Source of the DNA: Actinopolymorpha singaporensis | GTDB taxonomy: Bacteria; Actinomycetota; Actinomycetes; Propionibacteriales; Actinopolymorphaceae | Direction: 5' to 3' | Assembly (NCBI RefSeq): GCF_900104745.1 | Contig: NZ_LT629732.1 | Coordinates: 2,095,981 to 2,159,980 of the forward strand | Length of the DNA: 64,000 nucleotides | Part shown: positions 48,489 to 59,590 of the stretch, in pieces | Numbering within the stretch: position 1 is the stretch's first letter | How the letters are laid out: the number at the start of each line of letters is the position of its first letter | Notes under the pieces: model-generated | Databases searched by the model: none | What the model was told of the DNA's origin: nothing | Seen by the model: the letters and a program-made list of their open reading frames with translations, nothing else | Made by a program: the position numbers and the translations under genes

Positions 48489-49839
48489 GTCGCGGCTCCT
48501 GCCGCCCCGACGTCGCCATCCGGGCTCGGAGCACCCGCCAGGCCAGTGCGGGACGCAGGAGCCGGCCCGGCGGGTCGAGCAGGTGCGTGACCCGCACGAA
48601 CTCCCGCGCGACGAGGTCGTCGACCGCACCGGCTGCCTGCACCTGGCGGGTGTAGGCGCCGGTCAGCCTGGTCGAGGGCGACCGCCGCCCTTCGATCTGC
48701 GGCAGGGCGAGGTCGGCTCCGACCCCGAGATTCCACGGGTCCTCCACGACCCGGGATGCGGCCCGGAAGAAGCGGCGGCTGAGGTCGGTCCCGCCCTGGG
48801 CCAGGGTGTTCCGCAGCGTCGACGCCTGCAGCGCTGCCACGGTCATCCCCTGGCCGTAGATGGGGTTGAAGCTGCACAACGCGTCGCCGGTCACCAGCAA
48901 TCCCTCGGGGAGGTCGGGTAGCTCCTGGTAGTGCCGGCGGATCGAGGACTGGTAGCGGTAGGTGGCGATCTCGCCGAGTGGTTCGGCCCGCCGGATCGCG
49001 GCCAGGACGTCCGGTGGGGACACGGTCGCGGCGAACTCGACGAAGCCGTCGTCGTCGGCCGGTGGACGGTGCCGGCCCTCGAAGCCGGCGAGCGTGACGA
49101 TGTGGCGCCCACCCTCGACCTCGAGCAGCGCCAGGCCTCGCGGCCGGTCCGGGATCGGCCCGACGGCGATCGCCTTCTCCCGTTCGGCGTAGTCGCGGGG
49201 GAGACGCATGAGCCTGCTGGTGTACCCGACGCTGACCTGGAACTCCTCCTCCCGCGGGCGGGGGAGGCCGAGCGCCCGCAACCAGACGGGAGTACGGCCG
49301 GCCCTCCCGGTGGCGTCGACGACGAGTTCGGCCGTCAGCGTCTCGGTCGTACTCGCGTCTCGTCCCCGTACGACGCGCACGCCTGTCACCCGGCGGCGGT
49401 CCTCGTCGACGCTCAGGCCAACCACGTCGCGCCTGTCGGCGACCGTGATCCCGGGCAGCGCGAGTACTCGATCGAGAATGTGGCCTTCCAGGAACGGGCG
49501 AGTGCACTGCAGCATGGTGGCGCCGATCGGGACGGGGCGTAGCGTGTGGCCGCCGGCGCAGAACCTGAAGTCGGCCAAGGGGTGGGAGACAACCGCTCCG
49601 TCGGCGACGAGTTCGCTTGTGATGCCCGGGAACAGGTCCTCGACGACCTCCCCTCCCCGCGCGAGGAGGACGTGGGCATGTCGTCCCTGTGGTACCCCGC
49701 GCCGCGGTGACCCTGCGGCGCGGATGGGGTCGCGGTCGAGGAGCGTCACCCGGCCGTACGCCTCCGTCAGAACTCGGGCCGCCAGCAGGCCGGACATCCC
49801 GGCGCCGAGGACCAGTGCGTGCTCACCGATCTGCTGCAT
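48469..49839 (-). CDS. FAD-dependent monooxygenase/halogenase-like protein
   Basis: About 456 residues. FAD loop ALVLGAGMSGLLAARVL, the conserved RRGVPQGRHAHVLLARG, ELVVDATGRAGRTPVWL and the second FAD motif LLVTGDALCSFNPIYGQGMTVAA. These mark the group-A flavin oxygenase / geranylgeranyl-reductase-like family. Substrate is unknown and no redox partner is nearby. GGAGA is seven bases before the ATG. Confidence 0.83.
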   Translation of the reverse strand: MQQIGEHALVLGAGMSGLLAARVLTEAYGRVTLLDRDPIRAAGSPRRGVPQGRHAHVLLARGGEVVEDLFPGITSELVADGAVVSHPLADFRFCAGGHTLRPVPIGATMLQCTRPFLEGHILDRVLALPGITVADRRDVVGLSVDEDRRRVTGVRVVRGRDASTTETLTAELVVDATGRAGRTPVWLRALGLPRPREEEFQVSVGYTSRLMRLPRDYAEREKAIAVGPIPDRPRGLALLEVEGGRHIVTLAGFEGRHRPPADDDGFVEFAATVSPPDVLAAIRRAEPLGEIATYRYQSSIRRHYQELPDLPEGLLVTGDALCSFNPIYGQGMTVAALQASTLRNTLAQGGTDLSRRFFRAASRVVEDPWNLGVGADLALPQIEGRRSPSTRLTGAYTRQVQAAGAVDDLVAREFVRVTHLLDPPGRLLRPALAWRVLRARMATSGRQEPRLTAPGR

Positions 49840-49930
49840 GAGGTCTCCTCCGTACGGTGTCGAGACCTTGATCATGCGCCGATCGGTCAAGGCGGGGGAG
49901 TTCGGGCGATCACCTCCTGGGCTGGTGGCC

Positions 49931-51498
49931 CTACGGGCGGAGGATGCGTCGCTGCGGGTCGGACCATTCCGGGGGTGTGTATTCGGGGTGGCCGTGGGTG
50001 CCCATGCGGACTTGCCAGCCTTTGTGGTGGATGGTGACGTGGTGGTGGCGGCAGAGGAGTACGCCGTTGGCGAGGTCTGTCGGGCCGCCGTGGTCCCAGG
50101 CGGTCATGTGGTGGGTGATGCAGCGTGGTTCGGGGATTTGGCAGCCGGGGAAGTTGCAGTGGTGTCCGTCGCGGATGGCCAGTGCGCGGCGTTGGTGTTC
50201 TTTGAAGAAACGGTCGGAGCGGCCGAGGTCGAGCACCTGCCCGTCCCCGCCGAGTACGACTGGGATGAGGTCGGCCTCGCAGGCGAGCCGGCGCACGGTG
50301 GCGGCGGAGATGGGTTTGCCGTCGGTGCCGAGGTAGCGGGCTGACCCGCCACCTCCACACGTCGGGCACCCGTCGTGCGGGTCGATGGCAGTCCCCGGGC
50401 CCGCCGGACCCTTCTCGGGTTCGGTTGATCGCCGTTTCTCCTTGTTTACTTGGTCTTCCGCCTGGCCTTCGGTCTCCGTTGATGTCGGCTCTTCGGTGTT
50501 GGCGGGCTTCTTGGTGCTCTGCTTGGCGTACTTGGGGTCTGTGCAGGGGCAGGTGCAGGGCCTGGGACGGACGACAGTGGCGGTGTCGTCGACCGTCCCC
50601 GCACCGGTGCCCTTCAGGAGGGTGTCGAGTGGGATGGTGACCGCGACCTGTGGTGGTCTGCCGCCACGGACGGGCGCTTTCGCCGCAGCGGCGAGCAGGC
50701 TCAACAACTCAGCGAACGCGTCGCCGCGGCGCTGGTCGATGGGCCGCCTGTCTGGGTCTGCCCCCTTGACGGGTTCGGCGAGGGGTTCGATGAGTTTGCG
50801 GAGCAGTTCCATCTCCCACGCCGGGAGGGTGATGTGTACCGACTCCGACTGGGGGATGCCGTTCGGGGAGTAGCGCAGGGAGCGTTTCTGTTCTGCTGTG
50901 CGGTCCTTCCTGGCCAGTTCCTTGCCCAGTTGCCGGTAGTACTCCTCCGGCGCGACCCGCTCCAGAAGCTTCGTGCCCAGCACCCGCAGCTCGTCGGGGT
51001 TGTGGAACCGGGCCGCCTCGATCAGGAACCCCTCCGCCTCGACCCGTTCCTCCGGACCCACGTAGTCGGGGAGCTTCTTGACCGCGTCGGCGATGACCTG
51101 CGCCTGCCGCACCGACACGTTCCCGGCGGCGAGCGCGTCCCCGGTCGACGGCACCTCCCTGTCCAGGTCGCGCGCGAGGCCGACGGTGGCCGAGGACTGT
51201 GCTTGCTCATCCGCAGGGCCGTCCGCAAATACACCGCCGCGTTCGGCGCCCCGGTGAGCTTGCCGACGTCACAGGCCTCGGCCTGGCGGACGACCTTCAG
51301 CTGGGCCGCCTGCAGCCGGGCGATCTCCCGGCCCAGTACCTCCAGCGCCTCCCCGGCCTGCTCGGCCGTCAACGACAGCACCGACGTGGACAACACCACG
51401 TCGTTGCCGGCGGTGACCATGCCCAGGGCAGCCAGCAACGGATGCAGCGGTGTGCCTCCGCTTCCGCTGCGAGGAGACTCCTGGGTGGTCGAAGACAT
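49931..51498 (-). pseudogene. DUF222 (13E12)-HNH endonuclease, -1 frameshift
   Basis: The N-terminal DUF222 part (PLHPLLAALGMVTAGNDVVL, LLREIARLQAAQLKVV-like, NAAVYLRTALRMSK) is in one frame. The rest (STGDALAAGNVSVRQAQVIA through HHCNFPGCQIPEPRCITHHM, ANGVLLCRHHHVTIHHKGW, the HNH site) is in another. One G missing near 51202 (AGCAAGCACAG for AGCAAGGCACAG) explains the break. The family is highly repeated in actinobacteria and carries HNH nuclease signatures, possibly linked with mobility. With the frameshift only a truncated N-terminus is made, unless the internal part starts on its own. Confidence 0.85.
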
Positions 51499-51612
51499 GT
51501 TCGAACCCTACCGGCCACCACCGACAAGAACCCGTTGTCCACAACCGAGATTCGTCAACGCATACAGGGATTGTTGCTTGCGGCTGGGCCCGCTGTTCGT
51601 CCGGTCGGGCAG

Positions 51613-52032
51613 TCAGGCATCCGGCCGTACGAGGAGTGCGTGCAGGGCGGGCAGCAGGATGCGGTCCGCCTCCAGCCAGTCCAGGTTGTCGAGGTCCTCG
51701 GCATGGACCCAGCGCAGGGCACGGTGTTCGTGTGCGACCGGTTCGGCGTCAGGATCGGTGAGGGTCGCGGCGTGGATGCGCAGCACGAACTCTCCGCCTG
51801 CAAGGGAAACGTCCGGGCCGATCCGGTCGTGGACGGCGACGTCGACTCCGAGCTCCTCCTGGCACTCGCGTACGACGGCGGCGGCCTCGGACTCGCCTGG
51901 CTCGACCCGGCCTCCCGGGAGTTCCCAGCGACCGGCGACCGCCTCGGGGTAGGCGCGCTGCTGGGCGAGGAGGAGGCCGTCGCGCACGATCGCGGCGCCG
52001 ACCACGATGGCGGGTCCCGACACGGCGAGCAC
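51613..52032 (-). CDS. NUDIX hydrolase
   Basis: About 139 residues, MutT-like. The Nudix box is complete: G-RVEPG-ESEAAAVVRECQEELGV (Gx5Ex7REUxEExGU). N-terminal strands IVVGAAIVRDGLLLAQQ and WELPGG match (deoxy)nucleoside triphosphate pyrophosphohydrolases. GTG 52032 is chosen because the frame upstream is Pro/Gly-rich; GTG 52023 is possible. Confidence 0.83.
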   Translation of the reverse strand: MLAVSGPAIVVGAAIVRDGLLLAQQRAYPEAVAGRWELPGGRVEPGESEAAAVVRECQEELGVDVAVHDRIGPDVSLAGGEFVLRIHAATLTDPDAEPVAHEHRALRWVHAEDLDNLDWLEADRILLPALHALLVRPDA

Positions 52033-52182
52033 CCTATCGGCGACCTCCGGTCCTGCCGGCGCCCCGCCCGGCTCCGGGCCGGCCTGTATCGGCGAGGTGG
52101 GAAGACCTGTGGGTGTCACAGCCCCCTCAGGTCTTCCCACCTCCCGACGAGCCCGGAGACGACCTGCGGAAACGCTGGACAC

Positions 52183-52198
52183 GTGACTAGATGGTCAC
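52183..52198. promoter_or_regulatory. short inverted repeat at the ArsR gene start
   Basis: GTGAC-N6-GTCAC straddles the first possible start codon of the ArsR gene. Candidate autoregulatory site. Confidence 0.4.
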
Positions 52199-52550
52199 AT
52201 ATCTTTGGTCCGTGGCGGAGGACGACGCGGTGTTCAAGGCGCTCGCCGACCCGACGCGGCGTTTCCTGCTCGACCTGCTCTTCACGCGTGACGGCCGCAC
52301 GCTGACCGAGCTCGAGTCGGAGGTGGAGATGACCCGCTTCGGGGTGATGAAGCATCTGCGGGTGCTCGAGGCCGCGAACCTCGTCGTCACCCGCCGGTCC
52401 GGTCGGGAGAAGTTGCACTTCCTCAATCCCGTACCCATCCGGCTGATCCACGACCGGTGGATCGACAAGTACACCGAGCGCCAGGTCGCCGCCCTCGCCG
52501 ACCTCAAGGCGCAGCTCGAAGCACCCACAGACAAGGAAGAACGGCCATGA
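52191..52550 (+). CDS. ArsR-family winged-helix regulator
   Basis: 119 residues: FKALADPTRRFLLDLLFTRD, the helix-turn-helix TLTELESEVEMTRFGVMKHLRVLEAANL and wing VVTRRSGREKLHFLNP. No metal-binding Cys, so not a classic metal sensor; this subtype partners SRPBCC proteins. GTG 52212 may be the real start. Its last bases overlap the next gene (ATGA). Confidence 0.87.
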   Translation: MVTYLWSVAEDDAVFKALADPTRRFLLDLLFTRDGRTLTELESEVEMTRFGVMKHLRVLEAANLVVTRRSGREKLHFLNPVPIRLIHDRWIDKYTERQVAALADLKAQLEAPTDKEERP

Positions 52551-53083
52551 CGAACGCGACGAACGCAACGACGAACGCGACCACGACGCAGGTCTACCGG
52601 GTCTACATCAAGGCGAGCCCGGAGGCGATCTGGGACGCGATCACCAAGCCGGAGTGGACCGAGCGCTACGGCTACACCGGGCTCGTGGAGTACGACCTTC
52701 GCCCCGGCGGCGCCTACAAGGTACGGCCCACCGCGGAGTTCCGCGCCGGGGCGGAGGCGAACGGCCATCCCGTCCCGGACGTGATCATCGACGGCGAGGT
52801 GCAGGAGGCGGACCCGCCGCGCCGGCTGGTCACGACGTTCCGGATGCTGATGGACCCCTCGCTCGCCAAGGAACCGGCCACCCGGGTCACGCACGAGATC
52901 AAGGAGATCGGTGACGGCGTGTGCCGGCTGACCCTCGTCCACGAACTCGAAGGCGCACCGGGCATCGCCTCCCTGGTCGGCGGCCAGCTCGAGGACCACG
53001 GTGCCGGCGGCGGTCACGCCTGGGTGCTCAGCGAGCTGAAGAGCCTGCTGGAGACAGGGAAGTCGTTCGCCGAAGGACGGTGA
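52547..53083 (+). CDS. SRPBCC (AHSA1-like) domain protein
   Basis: 178 residues: VYRVYIKASPEAIWDAITKP, the strand YDLRPGGAYKV, VPDVIIDGEVQEADPPRRLV, and C-terminal helix GGGHAWVLSELKSLLETGK. START-like hydrophobic pocket of the AHSA1/activator of Hsp90 group. Coupled with the ArsR regulator, a common toxin-stress or detergent-response arrangement. N-terminal repeat (TNATNATTNATTT) is low complexity. Confidence 0.85.
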   Translation: MTNATNATTNATTTQVYRVYIKASPEAIWDAITKPEWTERYGYTGLVEYDLRPGGAYKVRPTAEFRAGAEANGHPVPDVIIDGEVQEADPPRRLVTTFRMLMDPSLAKEPATRVTHEIKEIGDGVCRLTLVHELEGAPGIASLVGGQLEDHGAGGGHAWVLSELKSLLETGKSFAEGR

Positions 53084-53101
53084 CCAGCTCCGGCCGACCT
53101 G

Positions 53102-53144
53102 GAGTGCGGTGGACGCGTGCTGCGTGGACGCGTCCACCGCACTC
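53102..53144 (+). terminator. 16-bp perfect hairpin after arsR-SRPBCC
   Basis: GAGTGCGGTGGACGCG-N11-CGCGTCCACCGCACTC, directly after the SRPBCC gene. Likely operon terminator. Confidence 0.7.
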
Positions 53145-53260
53145 GTGGGAGATGCCCGGCATCCTGGGAGGTTGAAGCGACGACAGGATCGACGGGAGCG
53201 ACGTGAACGCCGGCAACGACGGTGGCGCCACGTGCGGTCGGCTGGAGAACGGAGTGGCGC

Positions 53261-54640
53261 GTGACCGCGACCGGACGAAGTGCGGCGACGGAGTCGAGCG
53301 AGAGCGAATCGAACAGCAGGGGCGGTGACGGCACCCGTCCGGAAACCGGTGAGGATTCCGCGGATCGGCGGCCCGGGTGGGTCCGCGCACGGCCACTTGC
53401 GGCCACCAGGGCGAGTTACGCGGCGTTGTACGCGGTGGACGGCGCGATGCTGCCGTTCTTCTCGGTCTTCCTCGCGTTCGTCCACGGGCTCGACACCGCG
53501 CAGATCGGCGTGGTCCTGGCGGTGTCCAGTGCGGCCGCGGTGATCGCGCCACCGGCGCTGACCGTGGCGGCCGACCGTTACGGCCGGGCAGAGACGTTGT
53601 TCCTGTTCGTGCTGGCGGTGTCGGCGATCGCCCTGTCGGTGTTCGCGTTCGTCGGCGGCTACTGGTGGGTCGTTTTCGTGTACGCCGCGTTCAGCCTGGC
53701 GCGCGAACCCACCCGGCCACTTCTGGACGGCATCTTCTTCGCCTCCCAGCGGCACATCCGGGCGCTGGCCGAGGTGAGCTACCACCAGGTGCGCATCTGG
53801 GGAACCGTCGGCTACATGGTGCCCGGCGTGTTGCTGTACTTCGTGCTCACCGACCGGCACTCGCTGTGGTTCCTTCCCCTGGTTGCGGCCGGGCTGGCGA
53901 CGCTCGGTGTCGCGGTGGCGGCCATGCTGCCGACGGGGCCGCTGGCCGGCGCACCGGGCGCCCGGATCGGTGACCCGGGGCGCGACGGGGCCGGTGAACC
54001 CGAACCACCTCGCGAGACGGTGACGCTGACCGGGGTGGTGCGGGCAGCGGGCGCGTTGCTGCGGGTGCCGAGCACCGCGGTGTTCGTGGTCGCCATGTTC
54101 TGGCTGCAGGTGGCGGTCACGGCGTACTCCACGTTCTATCCGCTGATGGTCACCGAGGTGGTCGGCCTGTCACCGCGCTGGCTCGGCCTGGTCACCAACC
54201 TCGGCGTCCTGGTCGAGATCGCCTACATGGGGGCGTTCGGTTGGCTGGTACGCCGACTGGGCTGGCGTTGGCTGATGGTGCTCGGCGCGGCGACCGCCGC
54301 CGTCCGGGTGGCCTTGCTCGCGGCGTTCCCGACCGTCGGTGTCGTCGTCGGTACGCAGCTCGTACACGGCATGATCATCATCGTCTCGATGGTCGCCGGA
54401 AGAGTGATCCTGGACCGGCGCGCACCGGACGCCATCCGGCACACGACGCAGGGGCTGTACGCGATGCTCGTCCTCGGCGGCGGCCGGATCGTCGGCAGCG
54501 CGTTCGGCGGACTGGTCGCGAGCCACGACCTGTCGAGGGTGTTCTGGGCGGCCGCGCTGGCGGCACTGGTGGCCACGCTCGGCCTGGCCTGGAGTCTGCG
54601 GGGTGAACGGCCGGTCGCGGCGGACGGCTCGCCCTTGTAA
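53261..54640 (+). CDS. MFS transporter
   Basis: About 459 residues with a polar N-terminal 40 and twelve membrane helices (VVLAVSSAAAVIAPPALTVAA, TLFLFVLAVSAIALSVFAFV, WWVVFVYAAFSLA ...). The loop LTVAADRYGRAE carries the MFS D-R-x-G-R motif. Overall pattern fits MFS_1-like nucleoside/sugar symporters. GTG 53261 has GGAG six bases before it. Substrate unknown. Confidence 0.83.
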   Translation: MTATGRSAATESSESESNSRGGDGTRPETGEDSADRRPGWVRARPLAATRASYAALYAVDGAMLPFFSVFLAFVHGLDTAQIGVVLAVSSAAAVIAPPALTVAADRYGRAETLFLFVLAVSAIALSVFAFVGGYWWVVFVYAAFSLAREPTRPLLDGIFFASQRHIRALAEVSYHQVRIWGTVGYMVPGVLLYFVLTDRHSLWFLPLVAAGLATLGVAVAAMLPTGPLAGAPGARIGDPGRDGAGEPEPPRETVTLTGVVRAAGALLRVPSTAVFVVAMFWLQVAVTAYSTFYPLMVTEVVGLSPRWLGLVTNLGVLVEIAYMGAFGWLVRRLGWRWLMVLGAATAAVRVALLAAFPTVGVVVGTQLVHGMIIIVSMVAGRVILDRRAPDAIRHTTQGLYAMLVLGGGRIVGSAFGGLVASHDLSRVFWAAALAALVATLGLAWSLRGERPVAADGSPL

Positions 54641-54654
54641 GTTCCCAGGAGGGC

Positions 54655-54684
54655 AGCGACAACTCGAGGAGCGACAACTCGAGG
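54655..54684. repeat. 15-bp perfect direct repeat upstream of malate synthase
   Basis: AGCGACAACTCGAGG twice in a row, 26 bases before the malate synthase start. Could be a regulator half-site pair. Confidence 0.6.
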
Positions 54685-54709
54685 GGCACAGGGCGAAGGG
54701 GCCGAGAGG

Positions 54710-56359
<1,650 letters not shown>

Positions 56360-56361
56360 AG

Positions 56362-56390
56362 GGGCCGTACGACTGAAGGCCGTACGGCCC
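56362..56390 (+). terminator. hairpin after malate synthase
   Basis: GGGCCGTACG-N9-CGTACGGCCC starting three bases after the stop codon. Confidence 0.65.
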
Positions 56391-56423
56391 GAGACCCCAA
56401 CCCTCGAAGGCAGGAACTCCCCC

Positions 56424-57380
56424 ATGCGCGTCGTCGTCATCGGCTCCAGCGGCCACATAGGCTCCTACCTCGTGCCCGCGCTGGTCGACGCCGGGCACGA
56501 CGTGGTGGCGGTCAGCCGCGGGCAGAGCTCGCCCTACCGCCGCGCGTCGGTGTGGCAGCGGGTGGAGCGGGTGGTCGCCGACCGGCATGCCGAGGACGCC
56601 GACGGCACGTTCGGCAAGCGGATCGCCGACCTGAACGCCGACGTGGTGATCGACCTGATCTGCTTCGAGCCGCCGGCTGCCCGGCAGCTGGCCGAGGCGT
56701 TGCGCGACCGGGTCCAGCATCTCCTGCACTGCGGCACGATCTGGGTGCACGGGCCGAGCGTCGAGGTGCCCACGACCGAGAGCGCACCGCGCCGGCCGTT
56801 CGGCGACTACGGCGTGAAGAAGGCCGAGATCGAGGCCTACCTGCTCAGCGAGGCGCGGCTAGGGCGCGTCCCCGCGACCGTGCTGCACCCCGGGCACATC
56901 GTCGGGCCGGGCTGGCGGCCGATCAACCCGGCCGGCCATCTCGACCTCGCCGTGTTCGGTGACCTCGCCGCAGGACGGGAGGTGCTGCTGCCCAACTTCG
57001 GCCTGGAGACCCTGCACCACGTGCACGCCGACGACGTGGCCCGGTCGTTCCTCGCGGCGCTGGAACACCGCAACGCCTCCCTGGGCGAGGCTTTCCACGT
57101 CGTCTCCCCGGCCGCGGTGACATTGCGCGGGTACGCCGAGGCGGTCGCCGGGTGGTACGGCCGGGAAGCCGACCTGCGGTTCGCGCCGTACGACGAGTGG
57201 AAGACGACCGTCACCGCCGACGCCGCCCAGGCGACCTGGGACCACATCGCGCACAGCCCGAACTGCTCGGTGGCCAAGGCTGCCGCGCTGCTGGACTGGC
57301 GGCCCCGGCACACCTCGCTGGAAGCGGTGTACGAGGCGCTGTCCTGGCTCGGTGAGCGTGGAGAGGTGCCCTCGCTCTGA
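56424..57380 (+). CDS. NAD-dependent epimerase/dehydratase family protein
   Basis: 318 residues: Rossmann loop VVVIGSSGHIGSYLVPALVD, IDLICFEPPAARQLAEAL, atypical catalytic segment FGDYGVKKAEIEAYL (YxxxK), and the substrate part LHPGHIVGPGWRPINPAGH. Extended SDR, probably acting on a sugar or sugar nucleotide. Follows malate synthase beyond a hairpin, so probably its own unit. Confidence 0.83.
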   Translation: MRVVVIGSSGHIGSYLVPALVDAGHDVVAVSRGQSSPYRRASVWQRVERVVADRHAEDADGTFGKRIADLNADVVIDLICFEPPAARQLAEALRDRVQHLLHCGTIWVHGPSVEVPTTESAPRRPFGDYGVKKAEIEAYLLSEARLGRVPATVLHPGHIVGPGWRPINPAGHLDLAVFGDLAAGREVLLPNFGLETLHHVHADDVARSFLAALEHRNASLGEAFHVVSPAAVTLRGYAEAVAGWYGREADLRFAPYDEWKTTVTADAAQATWDHIAHSPNCSVAKAAALLDWRPRHTSLEAVYEALSWLGERGEVPSL

Positions 57381-57382
57381 AG

Positions 57383-57412
57383 GGTTGGGCCAAGGCTGTT
57401 GGGCCAAGGCTG
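57383..57412. repeat. 14-bp direct repeat between convergent genes
   Basis: GTTGGGCCAAGGCT occurs twice, and a partial third copy follows, in the gap before the aldo/keto reductase stop. Confidence 0.6.
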
Positions 57413-57417
57413 TTGGC

Positions 57418-58446
57418 CTAGGGGTGTTGTCCGGGTGCCGGCCGGCGGCCGAAGTCCCGGATCGCCGCGACCGTCGCCGCAGGCAGGGTCCCCTGCGCCG
57501 CGGCCACGTTGTGCCGTAGCTGTGCGACCGACTTCGCGCCCGGGATGACCGTGGAGATCTCGGGCTGGGCGAGCAGGAACCGCAGCGCGGCGTGCGTCAT
57601 CGTGGTGCCCTCGGGTACGAGGCCGCGGAACCTCTGCGCGGCCGCGGCCTTCTCGCGTACCTGTGCACGCGTCCACCAGACCCGGCGGTCGTCGTTAGGG
57701 AAGTCGCTGTCGCGGTCGTACTTGCCGGACAGCCAGCCGGAGGCGAGTGGGGTACGCACGACCACTCCGACACCGGCCTCGGCAGCCTCGGCGATGACGT
57801 CAAGCTGGTGTTGCTCGAGCACGTTGATGTTCGTCTCCAGGACGCTGCTGCCGGTTGTGTGCACGATCCGCCGCAGCTCGTCGGCGTTGCTCGCCCGGTC
57901 GGCGACTCCGTAGGCGCGGATGGTGCCGGCGTCAAGGAGACGTTGCAGGATGCGGTAGTGCGCGACCGTACGCCCGTCCATCAGTTCGTACGGCGGACTG
58001 TGGATCAGCGCGACGTCGAGGTAGTCCGTGCGCAGCCTGGTCAGACTGAGCTCCAGTGCCTCCTCGATCCGGTCCGGTGAGTGGTCCTCCTGGTAGCCGG
58101 GCGCCCAGAACCCGAACTTCGTGCACAGCACCACCTGGTCGCGGCGGCCTTCGAGAGCGCGGCCGATGTACTCCTCGCTGCGGCCGTCGGCGTACGGCGA
58201 GGCGGTGTCGATGAACGTGCAGCCCAGTCGTACGGCCTCGTCGATGATTCGGTACGACTCCTCCTCGTCCGGGCCCGCCCATTCCCGCCGGGCGCCGAGC
58301 TGCCACGCGCCGAGCCCGATCTCGCTCACCCGGATGCCGGATCGCCCGAGTGGCCGGGTGCGCAGTTGAGCGGGAACAGCATCCTTCTCTGCTGGTGTGG
58401 GTGTGGCTGGTGTGGGTGTGGCTGGTGTGGGTGTCGCGGACGTCAT
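57418..58446 (-). CDS. aldo/keto reductase
   Basis: 342 residues, TIM-barrel NADPH oxidoreductase. Catalytic tetrad: Asp in GCTFIDTASPYADG, Tyr in ASPYADG, Lys in VLCTKFGFW and His in VALIHSPPYE. Cofactor-binding end VIPGAKSVAQLRHNVAA. The first 19 residues are a TPTPA repeat (15-bp tandem DNA repeat, about three copies), likely a dispensable N-terminal tail. Confidence 0.88.
   Translation of the reverse strand: MTSATPTPATPTPATPTPAEKDAVPAQLRTRPLGRSGIRVSEIGLGAWQLGARREWAGPDEEESYRIIDEAVRLGCTFIDTASPYADGRSEEYIGRALEGRRDQVVLCTKFGFWAPGYQEDHSPDRIEEALELSLTRLRTDYLDVALIHSPPYELMDGRTVAHYRILQRLLDAGTIRAYGVADRASNADELRRIVHTTGSSVLETNINVLEQHQLDVIAEAAEAGVGVVVRTPLASGWLSGKYDRDSDFPNDDRRVWWTRAQVREKAAAAQRFRGLVPEGTTMTHAALRFLLAQPEISTVIPGAKSVAQLRHNVAAAQGTLPAATVAAIRDFGRRPAPGQHP
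58393..58438. repeat. 15-bp tandem repeat encoding ATPTP tail
   Basis: About three copies of a 15-base GTGTGGGTGTGGCTG-type unit at the 5' end of the aldo/keto reductase gene. In frame, so length variation would be tolerated. Confidence 0.8.
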
Positions 58447-58516
58447 TCCGCCAGTGTCGGGCGGTACGGGCGACCCGCCCGAGCCGTTGGCGTTCGCGAC
58501 GCCCGGACCAATTGGC

Positions 58517-59512
58517 TCAGCGCTCGGGCGTGCGCCGGTCCTGCGCGGATCCGTGCCAGCTCTTCGCGTGCCGGGCCGCCCGGTCGCGCAGGCTCATCAC
58601 GTCCGCCAGCCGGTAGCACGCCTGCTCGATCTCCGCGTACGTGTGGTTGCGTTCGGCGACCATCGCCGCGAGCAACAGGGCCGTCAGCGCGGCGGAGCCG
58701 ACGAACGCCTGCAGGGTGACCATCTTCGCGAGCAACGAGTCACCGGCGAACGGACCCGTACCATCCTCCGCGGCCAGGATCACGACCAGGGCCGAGACCA
58801 GGACGCACGGCGCGGCGCCCGCGAGCTGGAACCGCCAGGCGGCCCAGAACAGGAACGGGAAGACCAGGAACAGGACGTCGAACGGGCTGACGGTGCCCAC
58901 TGCCGCGATCGCGAACGTGCCGCCGATCAGGAGCCCGGCCTCCAGCGCTCGGCGGGCGCTGACCTTCGCAGGCAACCTGAGCTTGCGCGCCACGAGCAGG
59001 ACTGGCGCGACGACGACCACACCCATGGCGTTGCTGCTCCACGAGACGAGCCAGGTGATCCACCAGTCGTGTGGTGGGAGGACGTGAGCCGCCACGAGAA
59101 CGCCGGTGGTGATCGTGGCGGTCACGGTCATGGACGCGAACGCGCCCAGGAACACCAGGGCCAGCGCATCGCGTAAGCGATCACACTCGAGCCGGAACCC
59201 CACGCGCCGCAGCAGATAGGCCGCGCACAGGGGCGCGAGCGTGCTGCCGACCGCGATCGCCGCGGCCGCCGGGACGGTCAGGCCGACCGACAGGTGCACG
59301 AGCAGCGAGCCGACGGCGATCCCGGGCCAGACGCGGTTACCGAGCAGCAGGATCGCGACCAGTGCGACACCGGTCGCCGGCCACAGCGGAGTCAGCTGGC
59401 GGCTGAGCAGTTCGTCGCGCAGGCCCAGCCAGGCGCCGACGTAGTAGGCGAACGCGACGGCGAGGATGGTGAACGCGACGACGCTGAGCCGTCGAGCGGT
59501 GAGCCCCGACAC
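58517..59512 (-). CDS. MASE1 membrane sensor domain protein without output domain
   Basis: About 331 residues with eight to ten hydrophobic segments: LSVVAFTILAVAFAYYVGAW, ATGVALVAILLLGNRVWPGI, LVFLGAFASMTVTATITTGV, AMGVVVVAPVLLVAR and others. The early L-T-P-L-W-P-A-T-G signature is typical of MASE1. MASE1 is normally fused to a GGDEF, kinase or PP2C module; here only a 40-residue helical, Arg/His-rich tail follows. GTG 59512 gives a sensible N-terminus; GTG 59590 is possible. Confidence 0.75.
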   Translation of the reverse strand: MSGLTARRLSVVAFTILAVAFAYYVGAWLGLRDELLSRQLTPLWPATGVALVAILLLGNRVWPGIAVGSLLVHLSVGLTVPAAAAIAVGSTLAPLCAAYLLRRVGFRLECDRLRDALALVFLGAFASMTVTATITTGVLVAAHVLPPHDWWITWLVSWSSNAMGVVVVAPVLLVARKLRLPAKVSARRALEAGLLIGGTFAIAAVGTVSPFDVLFLVFPFLFWAAWRFQLAGAAPCVLVSALVVILAAEDGTGPFAGDSLLAKMVTLQAFVGSAALTALLLAAMVAERNHTYAEIEQACYRLADVMSLRDRAARHAKSWHGSAQDRRTPER

Positions 59513-59590
59513 GTCGCCAGCGTACGCGCCCCGCCTGGGAGCACCGTGCCCGCGGCGACCCGCCGTACTTGCCCCGTTCGCACCCGACAC

